Assembly (NCBI RefSeq): GCF_030867095.1
Contig: NC_081824.1
Coordinates: 118,676,162 to 118,740,161 of the forward strand
DNA length: 64,000 nucleotides
Source of the DNA: Alligator mississippiensis
Lineage: Eukaryota; Chordata; Crocodylia; Alligatoridae
Direction of reading: 5' to 3'
The position numbers were made by a program, and so were the translations under genes. The notes below the pieces were generated by a model that was not told the origin of the DNA, did not search any database, and saw only the letters and a list, made by a program, of their open reading frames with translations. Each line of letters opens with the position of its first letter. Within the stretch, counting starts at the first letter, position 1. This document shows positions 13,373 to 25,680 of this stretch, one piece after another.

Positions 13373-14392
13373 TTCCCAATAGCAGTGGATTTAAAAAGTG
13401 TTCCCTTCCCACTTCCCCCTCAGTCAGATTTATTTTCCTCTTTCTCCACATGTTTCTTATTTGAGTTTTGTTGACTTAAGAAGATAAGGAGAGACATAGT
13501 TATCAAAGGGCTATGGACTGGAAAGGCAGAACAAAATTAGAGAATCCAGAAGGAAAATGTACCACCCAAATTAGACTGCTTTACTGGTCTAATACTTTAT
13601 GACTGCTTTATGTGTCTACTACTCATACGAAGATGCCCAACAGACCCAACAGGTCTGTCAGTTTGCATGTCGTGGCTGTAGAATTCAAGTTCATGCTTCT
13701 TGTTTCATGTTGAAGCTTTAGTAATACTGATAGTGGAGGGGGAAAAATAGTTTGTATAGAGTAAAAAAGAGCCAACAACAGGCCATGAGTAAAAGAGAGG
13801 TTCTCTCTCTTTCTCTTTTTTTTTTTTTTAAAATACAAGATAAAAACAAAGCTCTTACTTTAAAACAAACAATCTTAACAAATTATCATTCCTTCCAGGA
13901 GTTGATTATTACTCTGGGCTGGAATAATCTAGTAGTTACATGAAAAGTATGTACATAAATTGAACCATGAGACAGCTACAGGTCTGTGCTAGCACTGATA
14001 CATGACAGTGTTGCAGCTTACTGATGCAGTCTAGACTCCATAACTAACATTGATAATCAAGAAATCATGTGACCCTGCCAAGCTGCAATGAGCTCTGTAC
14101 ATGCAGGACATACAGGAGCTCTAGATTATTGCAGCCATTACAAGCAAGTTAGCAGTTAAAAGGGGAAAGTAAAAGCTATGTATTCAAGTGCTACACCTCC
14201 AAAACAAATAGTAAAAAGAGAAACAAACCCTGTATGCTTCTTTGTAAAATGTGAAATGGACCTTTCTCAATAATTAAATTATTAAATGTATAGCAACATG
14301 CACTGGAAAAGCCATAAGACCTTATCACTCATCTGGCTATTCTACTGTGGTCATAGTCATCCTTATAAACCACACGAACACATGCACATGTG

Positions 14393-14414
14393 TACACACA
14401 CACACACACACACA
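14393..14414. repeat. (CA)n microsatellite
   Basis: About eleven AC units, preceded by the looser alternating sequence cacatgcacatgtgtac. Confidence 0.9.
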
Positions 14415-16054
14415 GCTCCACTAAAAGAGCCGTTAAACATAACTTCAATTTTTAAGTGGTGAAATAAATCTCTTTCCTCTGACTAATAAAATGTGAAGCT
14501 CTTGAATTTAAAAAAATCTTTAATTTCATCTGTGATATTAAATTAGCAAAATAAGAACAGCCAAATCATAGCTGTAATTTGTTCCATTTTATGACCAGGA
14601 GTGTTTCTGAGTCTCTTGACAAATCGCTAGGGTAGCTTATAGTGAGATAACATTTGGGTTCTTCTGCACCAAAGAATTATTATTCAGCTTGAACGTTTTC
14701 TCTATCAGTGATTCTGATAATGGTATAGACAAATTTTCTTCAGTTCCTTTCACTTAGAATTCTTAGTTCATAAATACAAGAAAAACAAGTTCTCCTAAGT
14801 TTTGAGGTGGAGATTGTGTTTAAAGGGGGGGAAAGGTACAAAAAAGGACTTGGGTGTGTCAAGGCAGGAAAGACAACAGCTCTATTTCATAGCTAAAATA
14901 AAGAACAGGGACTGCAATATCATCTAATCAACCAGATAAAAATCAGCACTCCTCTGGTACTCCCATAACATAGTAGAGCACTTAAATTTTTAATGATATT
15001 TTTTAATTATGTGATATTATTACATCTGTGAAGAAAGCCTTCAAACCAGGTCTAAAATGAACACTGGTTCCAAGACCTTCTTGATAAATACAACCACGCC
15101 AGAGAACCCAATCACCGTATGTGCCTCTTGTAAAACTTGGTTTTGTTACAGAACAGTTAAAGTTCTATTTACACTATGTAAAATTAAATTGTGCCCTAAC
15201 TAAGTACTCCAACTTTGCCATACGTAAAGTAGTTGAGATATGTTCTAAGAAATTTGAACTACTTCTATTCATCTATTCAAATACTCACTCTGAAGTCTAC
15301 TGATATTATTTTTCTTCACATAGACTGTTTTGTCATAAAAACAAACTATTCTGAGACTATGGACATATTTTAAGATCTTGACTAGAATACCCCCTCACTG
15401 CAGACACAGATTTAGAAAGTGAGACGCAAGAAAAAGGTGACAAGACTTTAAAATCATGTGCGACTCTAACCTGGACAGCACCCATTCATTAATCAAGATA
15501 CAAATGTGAAACACACAAGTATTAAAAACAATAATCCAGTTCATCTCTAAGTGGAGTGCTTTGTAACATAAATGATTTCAGTGAGTACAGTTATTCTAAA
15601 TGCCCACATAGTAACACAACTACATAACCTCAGATTATTTTTGCCACGTGAGTGATCAGGGAAGTTTGAACCAAGGGCAGATTAACAGCAGAAATCTTTT
15701 CACTTGAGCTAACATATCAACTTGTAACAGATGTAGGATGTTGGAATCTACGTGGACCAGCCTTCAGAGGACATAGCACACACTGGACAGTGGATTATGC
15801 AGTTATGTTCAGAGATCAACAGAATTTTGACTATCAAAGTATCCTGGGTTGTGAGCAACATGGTATAGTGGCTGGATGATTACAAACATGCTAAAGTGCA
15901 TAGATTTGGTACATTTACTGTAAAGTGAGTATGGCCAACTGATAACACTTAATTCATTGGCTCCACAATGCTGGAAATATTTTGTTCTTTTTCCAGTTAT
16001 ACCTGCTATGATCTCACATAAAACTCTATTTTTACATTACAAAAATAATTTAGG

Positions 16055-16140
16055 ACTTGTCATATTGGATCAGACCAGGGATTCCAGTATTCTGTTGCCC
16101 ATAGTGGCCAATCCCAAATGCCATGTAAGAAAGCATTATT
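16055..16140. repeat. Old dispersed amniote repeat fragment
   Basis: The words catattggatcagaccaggg, attccagtattctgttgccc and atagtggccaatcccaaatg belong to a repeat I recall as frequent in reptile and bird DNA. I cannot assign its class. Confidence 0.45.
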
Positions 16141-16256
16141 GAGTAAGAGCTTACCATAAAAAAGCTCTTCTTAGTCATCAATACCCAATGATTGGCATAT
16201 ACTTGAAAATATTAGGGCACATATCCCCTTCTTGAGCTACTGAGATTCATTTACTT

Positions 16257-16734
16257 CAGGGGTGGCAAAGATATAGCCCATGAAGCCATATCATCCATTC
16301 CCTGGCACTGGCCCTGGGTCCAAGTACATCTACATATAGTACATGGACTTGCCCTCTACCACATGCAGCACTTGCTCCAAGATCCACGCTGCATGCAGCA
16401 CTTAAGCGGAACCAGACCAGATCTCCCCTTCTTCCCCCCGCATGCTGGATCTAGGGCCCACTCCTTCCAGTCTTGAATGCATGGTAAATGTAGCACAGGC
16501 CCAGCCCAGCCCAGGTAGAGCAGACCCTGGATCCAGCATGTAGGGGAGAGTGGTCCATGTGTCCCCGCATCCTAGCAGCTCAAGTCCCAAACCAGTCAGA
16601 GCAGGCAGTACGGGCCCAGGGCAGAGGGAGAAATGTCCATGGGCCTGATTTGGCCCAAAGGGTCAGCCCCGCACCATTTATCTGGCCCATGGACCATCCC
16701 ACACTCATGGGGCCAGACGAGTTTGATGTCCCCG
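16257..16734. mobile_element. hAT-like non-autonomous element with 8-bp target duplication
   Basis: The left end is CAGGGGTGGCAAAGATATAG. The right end complement is CGGGGACATCAAACTC followed by GTCTGGCCCC. The flanks atttactt (16249-16256) and attttctt (16735-16742) differ at one position. The 478-bp inside is GC-rich with no credible gene. The CAGGGGTG... start and 8-bp duplication place it with the Charlie-like hAT families (inference). Confidence 0.75.
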
Positions 16735-18102
16735 ATTTTCTTCTTTTAAATATTTTCCTTTAAAATGCCAGCTGTATTACCACCCGAGCAGGCTAAAAAC
16801 ATGTCCTTGGACAGTAGCTGGGGTGGAAAAGTGCTGAGAGATATTTACAGCTGTCAGAACAATGAGGAAGAACAGAATCTATGATCTCCCAAATCCTAGC
16901 CAGCGCATTTCCCCCTAGACCACAGGGTATTCTGCAGGAAGCGTTCAGGTTCGTCTCATTCCTCTCCGTAACTTTGCTACTGAATGTGCAAGTGTCATAC
17001 AAAGAGTTTGACACTTGGCTGCTGAACCAAATGCAGCATTTGGCAGCTGTTTGAGGCCACATGCAGCAAGTTGGAGGACTTGGATGAAGTAAATAGCCCT
17101 GATCAGAAAAAAAAAAACCCCCACAATCAAATGCATCACTACTGTTGCAGAAGTCAAGGACTGAGTCAGCACAGAGACTGAACTGTCTTCCTTAGTTTTG
17201 GCTAGAGACACAGACTCAGCAGTGTTGGATAAGCTTACATTTCCACACCCCATGCTCAACCTGTTCTCTGGTTTCAGTTTCCAGGACTATCAGTTTAGTG
17301 CTGTTGAAAGGTGCCAGATTCCCATCTATTTCACCTCCCAGCCTCATCTTTGCCCAAGTCAATACATGGGTAGAAGAGGCCAATTAAATTAAAAATTAGA
17401 CTGACAAGATATAAGAAGTAACAGGTATCCTCCCCTTTATCTTAACACATACAGAACAATGAGACTAAAGGTATAAACAGTTGTATTGTAAGAAATCTCT
17501 CTAATCTCCCTGATGAGTAAAGCTTGTAATGCTTGTATTTCAACTGGGTGGGGGTGGAAGGAGTAGCCATCTAGTCATCAGAAGCAAAAATCTGTGATGT
17601 TGATGGACATCACCGCCATGCACTAAATGGGAGGGGCCCTTTTCTTGTCCGTTTTCAAGACAAGAGAGAATCAGTGCGATTGTTCAGAGACCTAAAACAC
17701 ATTTGACTGGCACTGGCATTAGCCGCTCTACTAACTCAGCAGATTAAAGGAACTCTCCCTTAATGAGTTTTAAATAATCAAGCAGGTGAAGAAGGCTTTG
17801 AGAGATATTTTAAATGGAGCTTTTATTCACTTACCATTAACATTTCAAAATTACAAAGTAGGTACTTGAACAATTAACTATTCCAATTCGCAGTCTAGAA
17901 ATATGGATACAAAACTCTGCAGGTGGTCTCAAAACTACCAGCTGCAAAAGGCACCACCTTTTCAGTTAGGGTACGTAAAGGTCTCATTATTTCTAAGACT
18001 GACTTTTTGTACCCGACTTTTATTACATTGAAAATAAAGTCCTCATGAAAAAGGTCTGTTCACAAACAGGCAGAACCGGCAAATTAGAGAAAAAAGGACA
18101 CA

Positions 18103-19325
18103 CAGTCCTCAGACTTACAACACAAGTGGTTCCTGAAAAGTCAAAACGTCGTAACTCAGAACCAATTTTCCCATAGGAACAATGTTATAAATGGGGAATT
18201 GGTTCCTTTATGATGGTTGACGCAGCTGCGTCCAGCTAGCAAGTCTGCTGTGATGTAGGCAAGGAGGGAGAGAAGGGGTGTGGGGAGGGATTGGAGCTAA
18301 GGCTGGGCCTGGGGCTGGGGCAAGCGCTGCCCAGGGAGGGGGCAAGGTGGCTCGTGCCATTGTGCACTGCCGGTCCAGGAGCTGCTCATGTGGTGGCTTG
18401 TTCAGAGGCTCACACCACTGCTCCGGCCACCGGTCTGGGAGGGCACAGGGCGGGGGCATGTGCCCCAGGATCTGCGTGGGGCAGGGGCTGCTCTCCAGGC
18501 AGAAAGCCCTGAGCGGGGACTATGCTCCCCCGCCACTTGCCCAGCTGGTGCGAGACTGAGCTGCTGCGCTGCCTCTGGACAAGCAGCATGCAGCAGCAGC
18601 AGGAGCTGGCCCATCCTCCCTGCGCCTCCCAGACAAGCAGTGGCTTCACCCCGGCTGGGCAAGCAGCAGCAGCACCCGGGGGGGGGGGGGAGGAGTTGCA
18701 TCCAGATTGGGACAGAGCAGGGGGCTATGGGGGTCTGCAGCGAGTTTGAGTGGCACATGTCCCCCCATGCCCTGCCGACGATCACCCAACCGGGGTGAAG
18801 CCGCTGCTCGTCCAGGAGTCACGAGGAGGCCGAGGCTGGCTCCTGCTGCTGTGTGCCACTTGTCTGAGCCACTGCACTGCCCAGTTTCATGCTGACCCCA
18901 CACCAGGTGGGCAACTAGTGGGGGGGCATAGCCCCTGCTCCCAGCACCTTTCACGCAGAATGCAGCCCCGGTCCCATCCGCCCCACGCAAATCCTGGGGC
19001 ACATGCCCCTGCCCAATGCCCTCCCGGACCAGAGGCAGGAGCAGGGGTGAGAGCAGCTGGACAAGCCACCACACAAGCAGATCCCGGACCGGTAGCGTAA
19101 GCCATCCCACCCTCTCCCTGGGCAGCGCTTGCCTCAGCCCTAGTCCCTCCCTCGCTGCTTGGGTGTTGATCTGCCCCCCCACCACAACAGACTTACCAGC
19201 TGGATGAGTTGTGTCGATCATCATAAAGGCAAAACCAGCGTGAGAACCTCAAAACAGGGTGTAAATTTACAAATGTCATAAATGCCATTTGTCATAACTC
19301 AAAAAGTTGTAAGTCAAGGAACCTG
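18103..19325. mobile_element. 1.2-kb fold-back element with pogo/Tigger-like ends
   Basis: The outer ends CAGTCCTCAGACTTACAACA and (complemented) CAGGTTCCTTGACTTACAAC resemble the pogo-like MITE at 29830. The inside is a long imperfect palindrome. The left arm 18200-18650 pairs with the right arm 19230-18780, sharing blocks such as caagcgctgcccagggag, tgtggtggcttgt, ggggcatgtgccccaggat, tgcgtggggc and cagcggcttcaccccgg (variants). A loop of about 130 bp contains a poly(G) run. GC-rich frames in it are chance frames. It appears to be an inverted duplication of one GC-rich unit between DNA-transposon ends. Confidence 0.7.
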
Positions 19326-19636
19326 TCGAAGGTAAACTGTGCTACAAGTACATATGTGACTTTAGGAGACCAATCAGGCCACAAGTCATATGTTAAAAAG
19401 ATTAATACAAAAGGAGCATAATTCAGTATTAGTCTTCATGAATATCCTGGCAGCATTACAGAACAGAGCCATAGTCATTTATAGTTTTCACTCACATAAG
19501 TCATTAGATGTTCAAGACAAACACAAGCCTGGTGGTTTGGGGGAACTATACAGCTATAAAGCGTGTAATTCTGTGAGCACTTTTATCTGGTCACATATAC
19601 TTGGAGCATAGGACCAAGTGCTTGAAAGCTGGTAAC

Positions 19637-20018
19637 TAGGGACCTACGAATTCGAGGTTTCGTGAAATCTGGGCAATGCCCACGAAATCTGAGGTCACCA
19701 GGGCGGCAGGAGGAGGGGAAGGGTTGGTCCACTTGAAGGACTACAGGCAAGATGGGTGCCACCCCCACTCCTTGTTGATGACTAGCTGCGAGAGCTTCCC
19801 ATCATGTGGTCCCACCCCTCTCTACCATTCAGCAGTGAGGGGCAGGGCTGCATGACAAACAACCAATCAGCATGAGGAGTAGGGGCCACCAGGGCCCCTT
19901 GGTCAATCAGAGGCATGGCGGGGGGAGCCCCCTGGGCTCCACACATGAAATAGCTGCTCGGGCCTGCATTCTGCCCACAAAATTAGGGGGCAGCCCCTGC
20001 AAATTAGGTAGGTCCCTA
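19637..20018. mobile_element. Terminal-inverted-repeat element with 8-bp target duplication
   Basis: The ends are TAGGGACCTACGAATTCG and, complemented, TAGGGACCTACCTAATTTGC. The flanks ctggtaac (19629-19636) and ctgataac (20019-20026) are an 8-bp duplication with one mismatch, consistent with a hAT-type element. Just inside the left end, a short inverted pair (ttcgtgaaatctgggc / gcccacgaaatctga) surrounds 19660-19693. No transposase is encoded in its 382 bp. Confidence 0.75.
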
Positions 20019-23000
20019 CTGATAACAAAAAGAAAGCATTTCAAGCAAGTTGTAAGACTTACAACTGCATGTGGTCTTATGCAGTGGGTGTCTCTGTATC
20101 ACTAGCAGGTTATCAGTATTTTCTGTTCTCCTATGTCACTATCAGAATATGAAAATGAAGAGTCTGATTTACAAACACAGCACAAAACTACAACTGCCTC
20201 AAAAAACTTACAATTCAAGCATATCAAATATGATACAAGGTGTCCACCAGTACAATACAGACCGAGAAAGTAAGATATCAAATGCGCAGAAGGGAGTCTA
20301 TTCCCTCTCTTTACTTTCTGGAGTAAAGAACTTTCTCTGAGTTCTAGCCAAGTAGATTCTTTTTGAGAACGTAAATACAGTTGGACTTGTTTAAACATTT
20401 TGCTAATTTAAAAAAAAAAAAATATATATATATAGCACAGCTACAAATCTGACACTCACAGGTCTTCAACTTGAAGTTAAATGACACTCCTAGGCCTTCT
20501 GGCAAGTACTATTTTGTGGCTAAATTAGGATAGATTGTCAGAACGTAAAACTTTTTTTAGAGACTCTCATTCCAGTTGGAGGAATAAGTAGGAAAACTGG
20601 AGATTTAAGAACTAAGGTGAAATCATCCGAAGGGCTTATTTGAGATGCATGAGAAAAATCACCTGTTTAATGTTTGCCATCCCTACAGTTACTTAGCAGA
20701 AAGAACAAACAATAATGGCTGCTTATAGACGTGGGAGGAAAAAAAGCTAACCAACCAATCAAACCAGCACTTTATTTGCAGCTCAGGATGCCCCCGCACC
20801 AAGTGCAGTACATGCCCAAAAGTGACATTGCATTTGACCCAGCTCGCCCAACACAAGTTGGGTGAGCCAGGTCAAGCTAACACAATAGACTGTACCCTTC
20901 AGCAAGGCTTTTTTGGCCCTTTTATCTACTAGCTAATTAAATCAGCTTTAGACAGAACCACCCAATCTATACAGACACTGGGGAGCTGGGTCAAATAACA
21001 TGCTTCCTATTCCCACTCTTGTAAAGAGCTGTTTTGGGGTTTTTTTCACATCTGTCAGTGCCCCATGAGACCAATTTCAGATTTATTTTAGACATAAGCT
21101 GATCCCACTAGGAAGCCGATACTGGATTCAAGCTCAGACTTTAACCTAAGTAAACAATGTATAGGATTTATCACCTGGGAGACTCCAAGGTAATACAAAA
21201 TTGTTATTAGCTTCATGGAACCTGGATACCAGCACCACTTCCTACACGCTAGAGTTAAAAAGCAACACTAAAAAAAAAAAAAAAAAAAACTTTCAGATAA
21301 AACACAAGTCTTGCTCTAAGAGAAGGTCTAAACTTAGATACTTGGTTCATCTTTATGCATTCTTATTGTATACAGATTAGCTCAAAAATTCAGAGTTTAA
21401 AATAAAATACTATACCCTCCCCTATTAGACACGCATTTAAGTTCACTTTTATTTTTGGTCTTATTAGTACTTGCTTTGTTTAACAAATAGCCTGGTAGAA
21501 GATATGAAAGATATCAATCAACTACAGACAAAGGAAAGATGCAAAGTCCATCAGAACAAAAGGAAAAAGGAACAAGGAAAAGCTGTGTCTGAATGCCTAC
21601 GGGGTGATATGCTTCCTGACATGAGACTCTTCTGAAAACACAACTATCCAGACTTCCAAGATATATATTAGAAAGCAGTAGCTGCATTACTAACTAGCCA
21701 GTACAGGCACCAAAAACAAGTAGTATAAAAAAGGTAAATAACTGGTACTGAATTCTAACAGAAGTACTGGGGTAGAGGAACCTTTGCAGGTTTTCACCGT
21801 TTCTTAGGTTTAAAAAAAAAAAGTGGGGGGAGGGTGGGTGCACACCAAGCATTTTCAATGCAACTATTTGTTTGCACTGAAAGAACAAACTCAAGGTCAA
21901 TCAGACCTCTTCTCAAATTATATTATGCAAGGACACCAGCAGATGAAATACCTGCCCTCTGAAGCCAATTTACTGAAAGAATTACAATTTCAAACCATTT
22001 TGTATTCCCCCCTATTCTTTCCTAGACAATTGGAAAAATTACTTGACAACCTCCTATTTATAAACATACCAAGCTCACTATTATTAAAGTGACCTGCACT
22101 GTACACAAAAGGACAATATTTTGAATGTCCAGAGCAATTTCAAACCCTTTACTTAGCCTGATGAATTTTTAACTAAATTACTTCTTAAACCCACCATGAC
22201 AAACACCCTGGCAAGTTTCATATGAAAATTATGAAACTATGGAAACTATGAAACTATGAAGTTGGAAAGCATTTTAAAAAGAGAGCACCATCACTGGTCT
22301 CAAAAACTAGATATGGAAAAAGGCCTATTAAGATTATTTTCCCCCATCTCACACTAAGATGATACTGACCTAGTATGTGCTAGAATGCATCTCAGTGCCT
22401 GAAAAAGTGCGTTGAGAACAGTTAATAAACCTAGTTATCAACTTTTTTAAAGCAAGCACTAGTAGAATGGTATCAAATGAACGGATTTCTGAACACACAT
22501 CTAGACTGATCAAACCGCATGTTCCTGCCTAGTGCCATACTGGTACAATTTTACTACCTATCAGGTAGGTGAAGGAGAACACAAACCGAGACATCTGGAT
22601 GTCATAGGCAATGCTTGGGGGGACATACCGGGGGGGGGGTACATGCCCCCTGAGATTGGCTGCTGCTGAAGCTGCCACCAGCATTTGTGGGCGGATGCTT
22701 CCCCCTTCGTTGTTGACGCGGCTGCTAGCGGTCCCCGCCTGCTGCTGCCAATACTGGCAGGCAGTCCCCACCATGGTGCCCCCCCAGGCTCGGGAGGCAT
22801 CAGTCATTCATGCCGGATGTCATCTGACCAAGGATTCACAAGATAACCTACTGAGCACTCTGGGGTAAACTGTATTTTAGAGGCTTCATAAACCATTGTA
22901 TATCTTCAGAGAACAGTTGGTGAAGAGCCACACTTCAAAAGGATATTTAACAATCCATCTTAAGTCATTTGCCATCAACTGACAGCATCCAAGACCAATT

Positions 23001-24842
23001 CAGAGGTAAGCTTCAAAAAGTCTGTCTTGCTAGAACCCAACTGCATGTACTTGTTAGTTTACATCCCATACTCCATGAAACATATTTATTTATACTCACA
23101 AATGAAATTTAGCAAAAAACCTACTTCAGCTACTCAGCAGGATGTGACTTTTACTCCAGCCAATTGGGGAAGTGAGAACTTAGGAGTTGCAAAAATTTTT
23201 CTGCCCCCTTCTGCTGGTTGATACAAATAGCATCAGATGTGCACAGGGCGCTTTTACATTACAGGAAGGAGAAATAATAATAAAGCACAATAAAAGGGCT
23301 AACAGGATTTAAAAAAATAGCAAACATGACAAAAATAGGGAAGTTATAAAATCATCTTGGATAACTACTGTGGGCTAGAGTCATACAAGCAAAGCAAGAA
23401 GATAAAAGGAGCTATTATCCTGAAAATCTAGCAAATTCCAGTAAAACAAAATAGAAACATGGAAGTTTCTCAACAAAGCCTTGTGTTGTTGAGTCTCAAA
23501 TTCACTCAATAAGAGATGCAAAAAAATAGGTTCCTTAACATTAAGAAAAAGAAGAGTTATCGCCTAGAGCATATGAGGGTTTGTTCAACTATACAGTAGA
23601 GCAAATTGCCACATGCAAGACACTAACTTCAGTTATGTTAGAACTGGCTAGGAATATAGTATACTGTTGTGAAGCTCAGATCTGTCAGAGGTCTTGATCA
23701 TCTCCAAGAAAGATTGCTAGCTATGAAATAGTTCAAACTTGAACAATTTCAAAGCCAGCTAGCTATTCAAGAAGCTATTCACTGTTAAACCACATCACCC
23801 TAAATACATTCTCCCACTATACATATGATATTTAAATACATGTCTGCTCGTCTCTTCTTTTCAACTATGTAACCAAACACACAAAAAATGATAACCTAAA
23901 TTTTAATTGATTCAAAGTTATCAAGTTGCATTTTTGTTGATAAATTAAGGGGGTGGGAGACTGTTACGATAACTGTTTCATTTGTTACCAGAATAAGATA
24001 AAAAGGAAAATGTCATGTATTGAGGAAATCCCCTGAGCACGCAGAGAGAATTAAAACTGTGAGGATGCCAACTTAAAATTCCAGTCACAATTCAAAAGGT
24101 GCAGGGCTGGTGTCACACTAACAGAATTTAAATCCTAGGAGTCCAGGCCGAAGACATTAATTATACAATGCAAGATATACTGTCATTACACACACTTGCT
24201 AGATCTGTTATAATCAAACACTTAAACCTCAAATATACATAGAATTTATCTTCAGCGGGTACCACTTGATGGGAGATGCCTCATTTTCAGTTGCCGACTC
24301 ACCAAAAGTTATGGTATTCGAATGTGTCATTCTCCCTGCTTCCCCTCCCCAGCCTAAGGCACTCCATACCCATGGACCCACAGAAATGCAGTAAGTTTCA
24401 CATAGTCTTTGCCAATGCTGACTTCCACATAAGCTGCTATGGGACTCATGTATCTAAAAAAAAAAAAATGAAGCTGTTATGGGCTTGAAAAGATATCTAT
24501 CAGAAAGTACACACTATAAAATAAGTAACTGGATCCGTATAGAGAAGGCAGATGCGTCCACTTATTTGCTAAGACTCTAATTTGTAACTAACAATGGGAT
24601 AACAACTAAAAAAAAAAGTCAGTTTAGTAACTACTTAACTATCTTTAAAACAAATCTACTTGGATAGTAATCCAGCTGATTCAATTCTACCTATAATGTG
24701 CTTTTCTACACATATAATTGACAAATCGCATTGGTAAGTCAGAACCCACTCTATGGCATGCAGAACAGCGAGGAAAGCATACTGTTTTCTGTGCAGTATA
24801 TACTGCGCACAGCACTGGGTCTACTGTATAACTAAGGCATAC

Positions 24843-24978
24843 CGTTCAGTCGCTTGGAATTTCCATTCTTTTGCTGCTCATCATCTTCCTCATTAATAGT
24901 AAATAAACCAGGGGGATTTGGTCTTGCACTTGTCTTCTTCAATCTCTCTTGATGGATAGCAGTAGATGAACCAGGCAT
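24843..24978 (-). CDS. MAP7: Alternative first coding exon, probably MAP7
   Basis: The ATG at 24978-24976 lies in a good context (GTCACCATGC). It opens 45 codons: MPGSSTAIHQERLKKTSARP, then NPPGLFTINEEDDEQQKNGN and SKRLN, with one further base before donor G|GTATGC. Splice phase 1 equals that of the canonical MAP7 exon at 39730, so both can join the same exon 2. The peptide is compositionally normal, with a basic start and an acidic middle, unlike chance frames around it. I believe human MAP7 has isoforms with a related N-terminus, but this is unverified memory. Upstream, a T-rich tract ending CTAATAAG at 24996 could be a splice acceptor, or this may be a separate promoter's first exon. Confidence 0.72.
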
Positions 24979-24995
24979 GGTGACGTTCCCTCTTG

Positions 24996-25680
24996 CTTAT
25001 TAGGGAGAAAAAAAAAAAAAAAAAGCAACTGCAGCCCGAGCAGCAGCTAGCTGCAAAGCTGCCTGTTCATTTGAGCATTTGTAATAGATCCCCTATGGAT
25101 AAGTGGTGTGCAAACAGCTGACAAATACCAACATCCACTTGGCAGCTGAGACTGCAGTTTCCCCACCTTGAAGAAAAACCCTAATGTGTTAAAGGCACAT
25201 TGGTTTGCCTTAACCTGTTTGATCAGATCCAAGCCCACAGCTTCTCCTTCTTGCTGCAGCACCTTTTCTTCAATCTTCTTCCAGCCAGAGCACACTAAAA
25301 TATTCAACACGCAACACAAGAGGAGAAAATATGATACGCCACTGTTACCAGTTGCCCTGACAACAGTGACATATCCCAATCAAAGGAGGTCTATGAATGT
25401 TGTCCTCTCGGCTCCAGAAAGCAGTCTGCCGGAATGCTTGCTCCCGTCTGCTTGCGAAGGGTTACAGTGCAAAAGCGCTGGATCCACCTAGTCGACTGGG
25501 CTGCTCCTTCCCTCCTCCTCCCCCCCAGTGGCAGGAGGATGGAGTTCTGCTTGCACAAGCAGATGAGCTTTAGGCATGAGCCTGCATTTTGTTATTCCCG
25601 TTTCCAGTCCCCAGACTAATCCAAACTAAAGCAAGGAGGGAGAGAGTTTTCCCTCCTCCCCTCCCTTACCAGCTTAAGCA
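24996..25680 (-). promoter_or_regulatory. Possible 5' UTR or promoter of the alternative MAP7 start
   Basis: This non-repetitive, moderately GC-rich stretch lies directly upstream (gene sense) of the alternative start exon. Right at the exon edge, a 16-base T run on the minus strand is followed by CTCCCTAATAAG, which could serve as branch site, pyrimidine tract and acceptor. If so, the exon is spliced to an upstream non-coding exon; if not, transcription starts within this stretch. I see no TATA box that decides the matter. Confidence 0.3.

Larger units (their letters stand above)
1..24842 (-). other. MAP7 intron 1 (left part)
   Basis: No exon of MAP7 or any other gene was recognised in this AT-rich stretch. 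It carries the interspersed repeats listed separately, microsatellites and poly(A) runs such as 3895-3926 and 21268-21289. Between these, the long plain stretches (for example 400-3400, 8430-12000, 13400-16000 and 20100-22500) show only short chance open frames. Exon 2 of MAP7 is expected to lie to the left of the window. Confidence 0.6.

Noticed and set aside
18208-19224. Cluster of frames up to 192 codons on both strands
   Set aside because: All fall in the GC-rich palindrome of the fold-back element. Low stop-codon density explains them, and no domain is recognisable.
22560-22830. A further GC-rich inverted-repeat element or exon pair
   Set aside because: Some inverted words exist (catctggatgtcat / atgacatccggcat), but the ends and a target duplication could not be defined and no reading frame is convincing.
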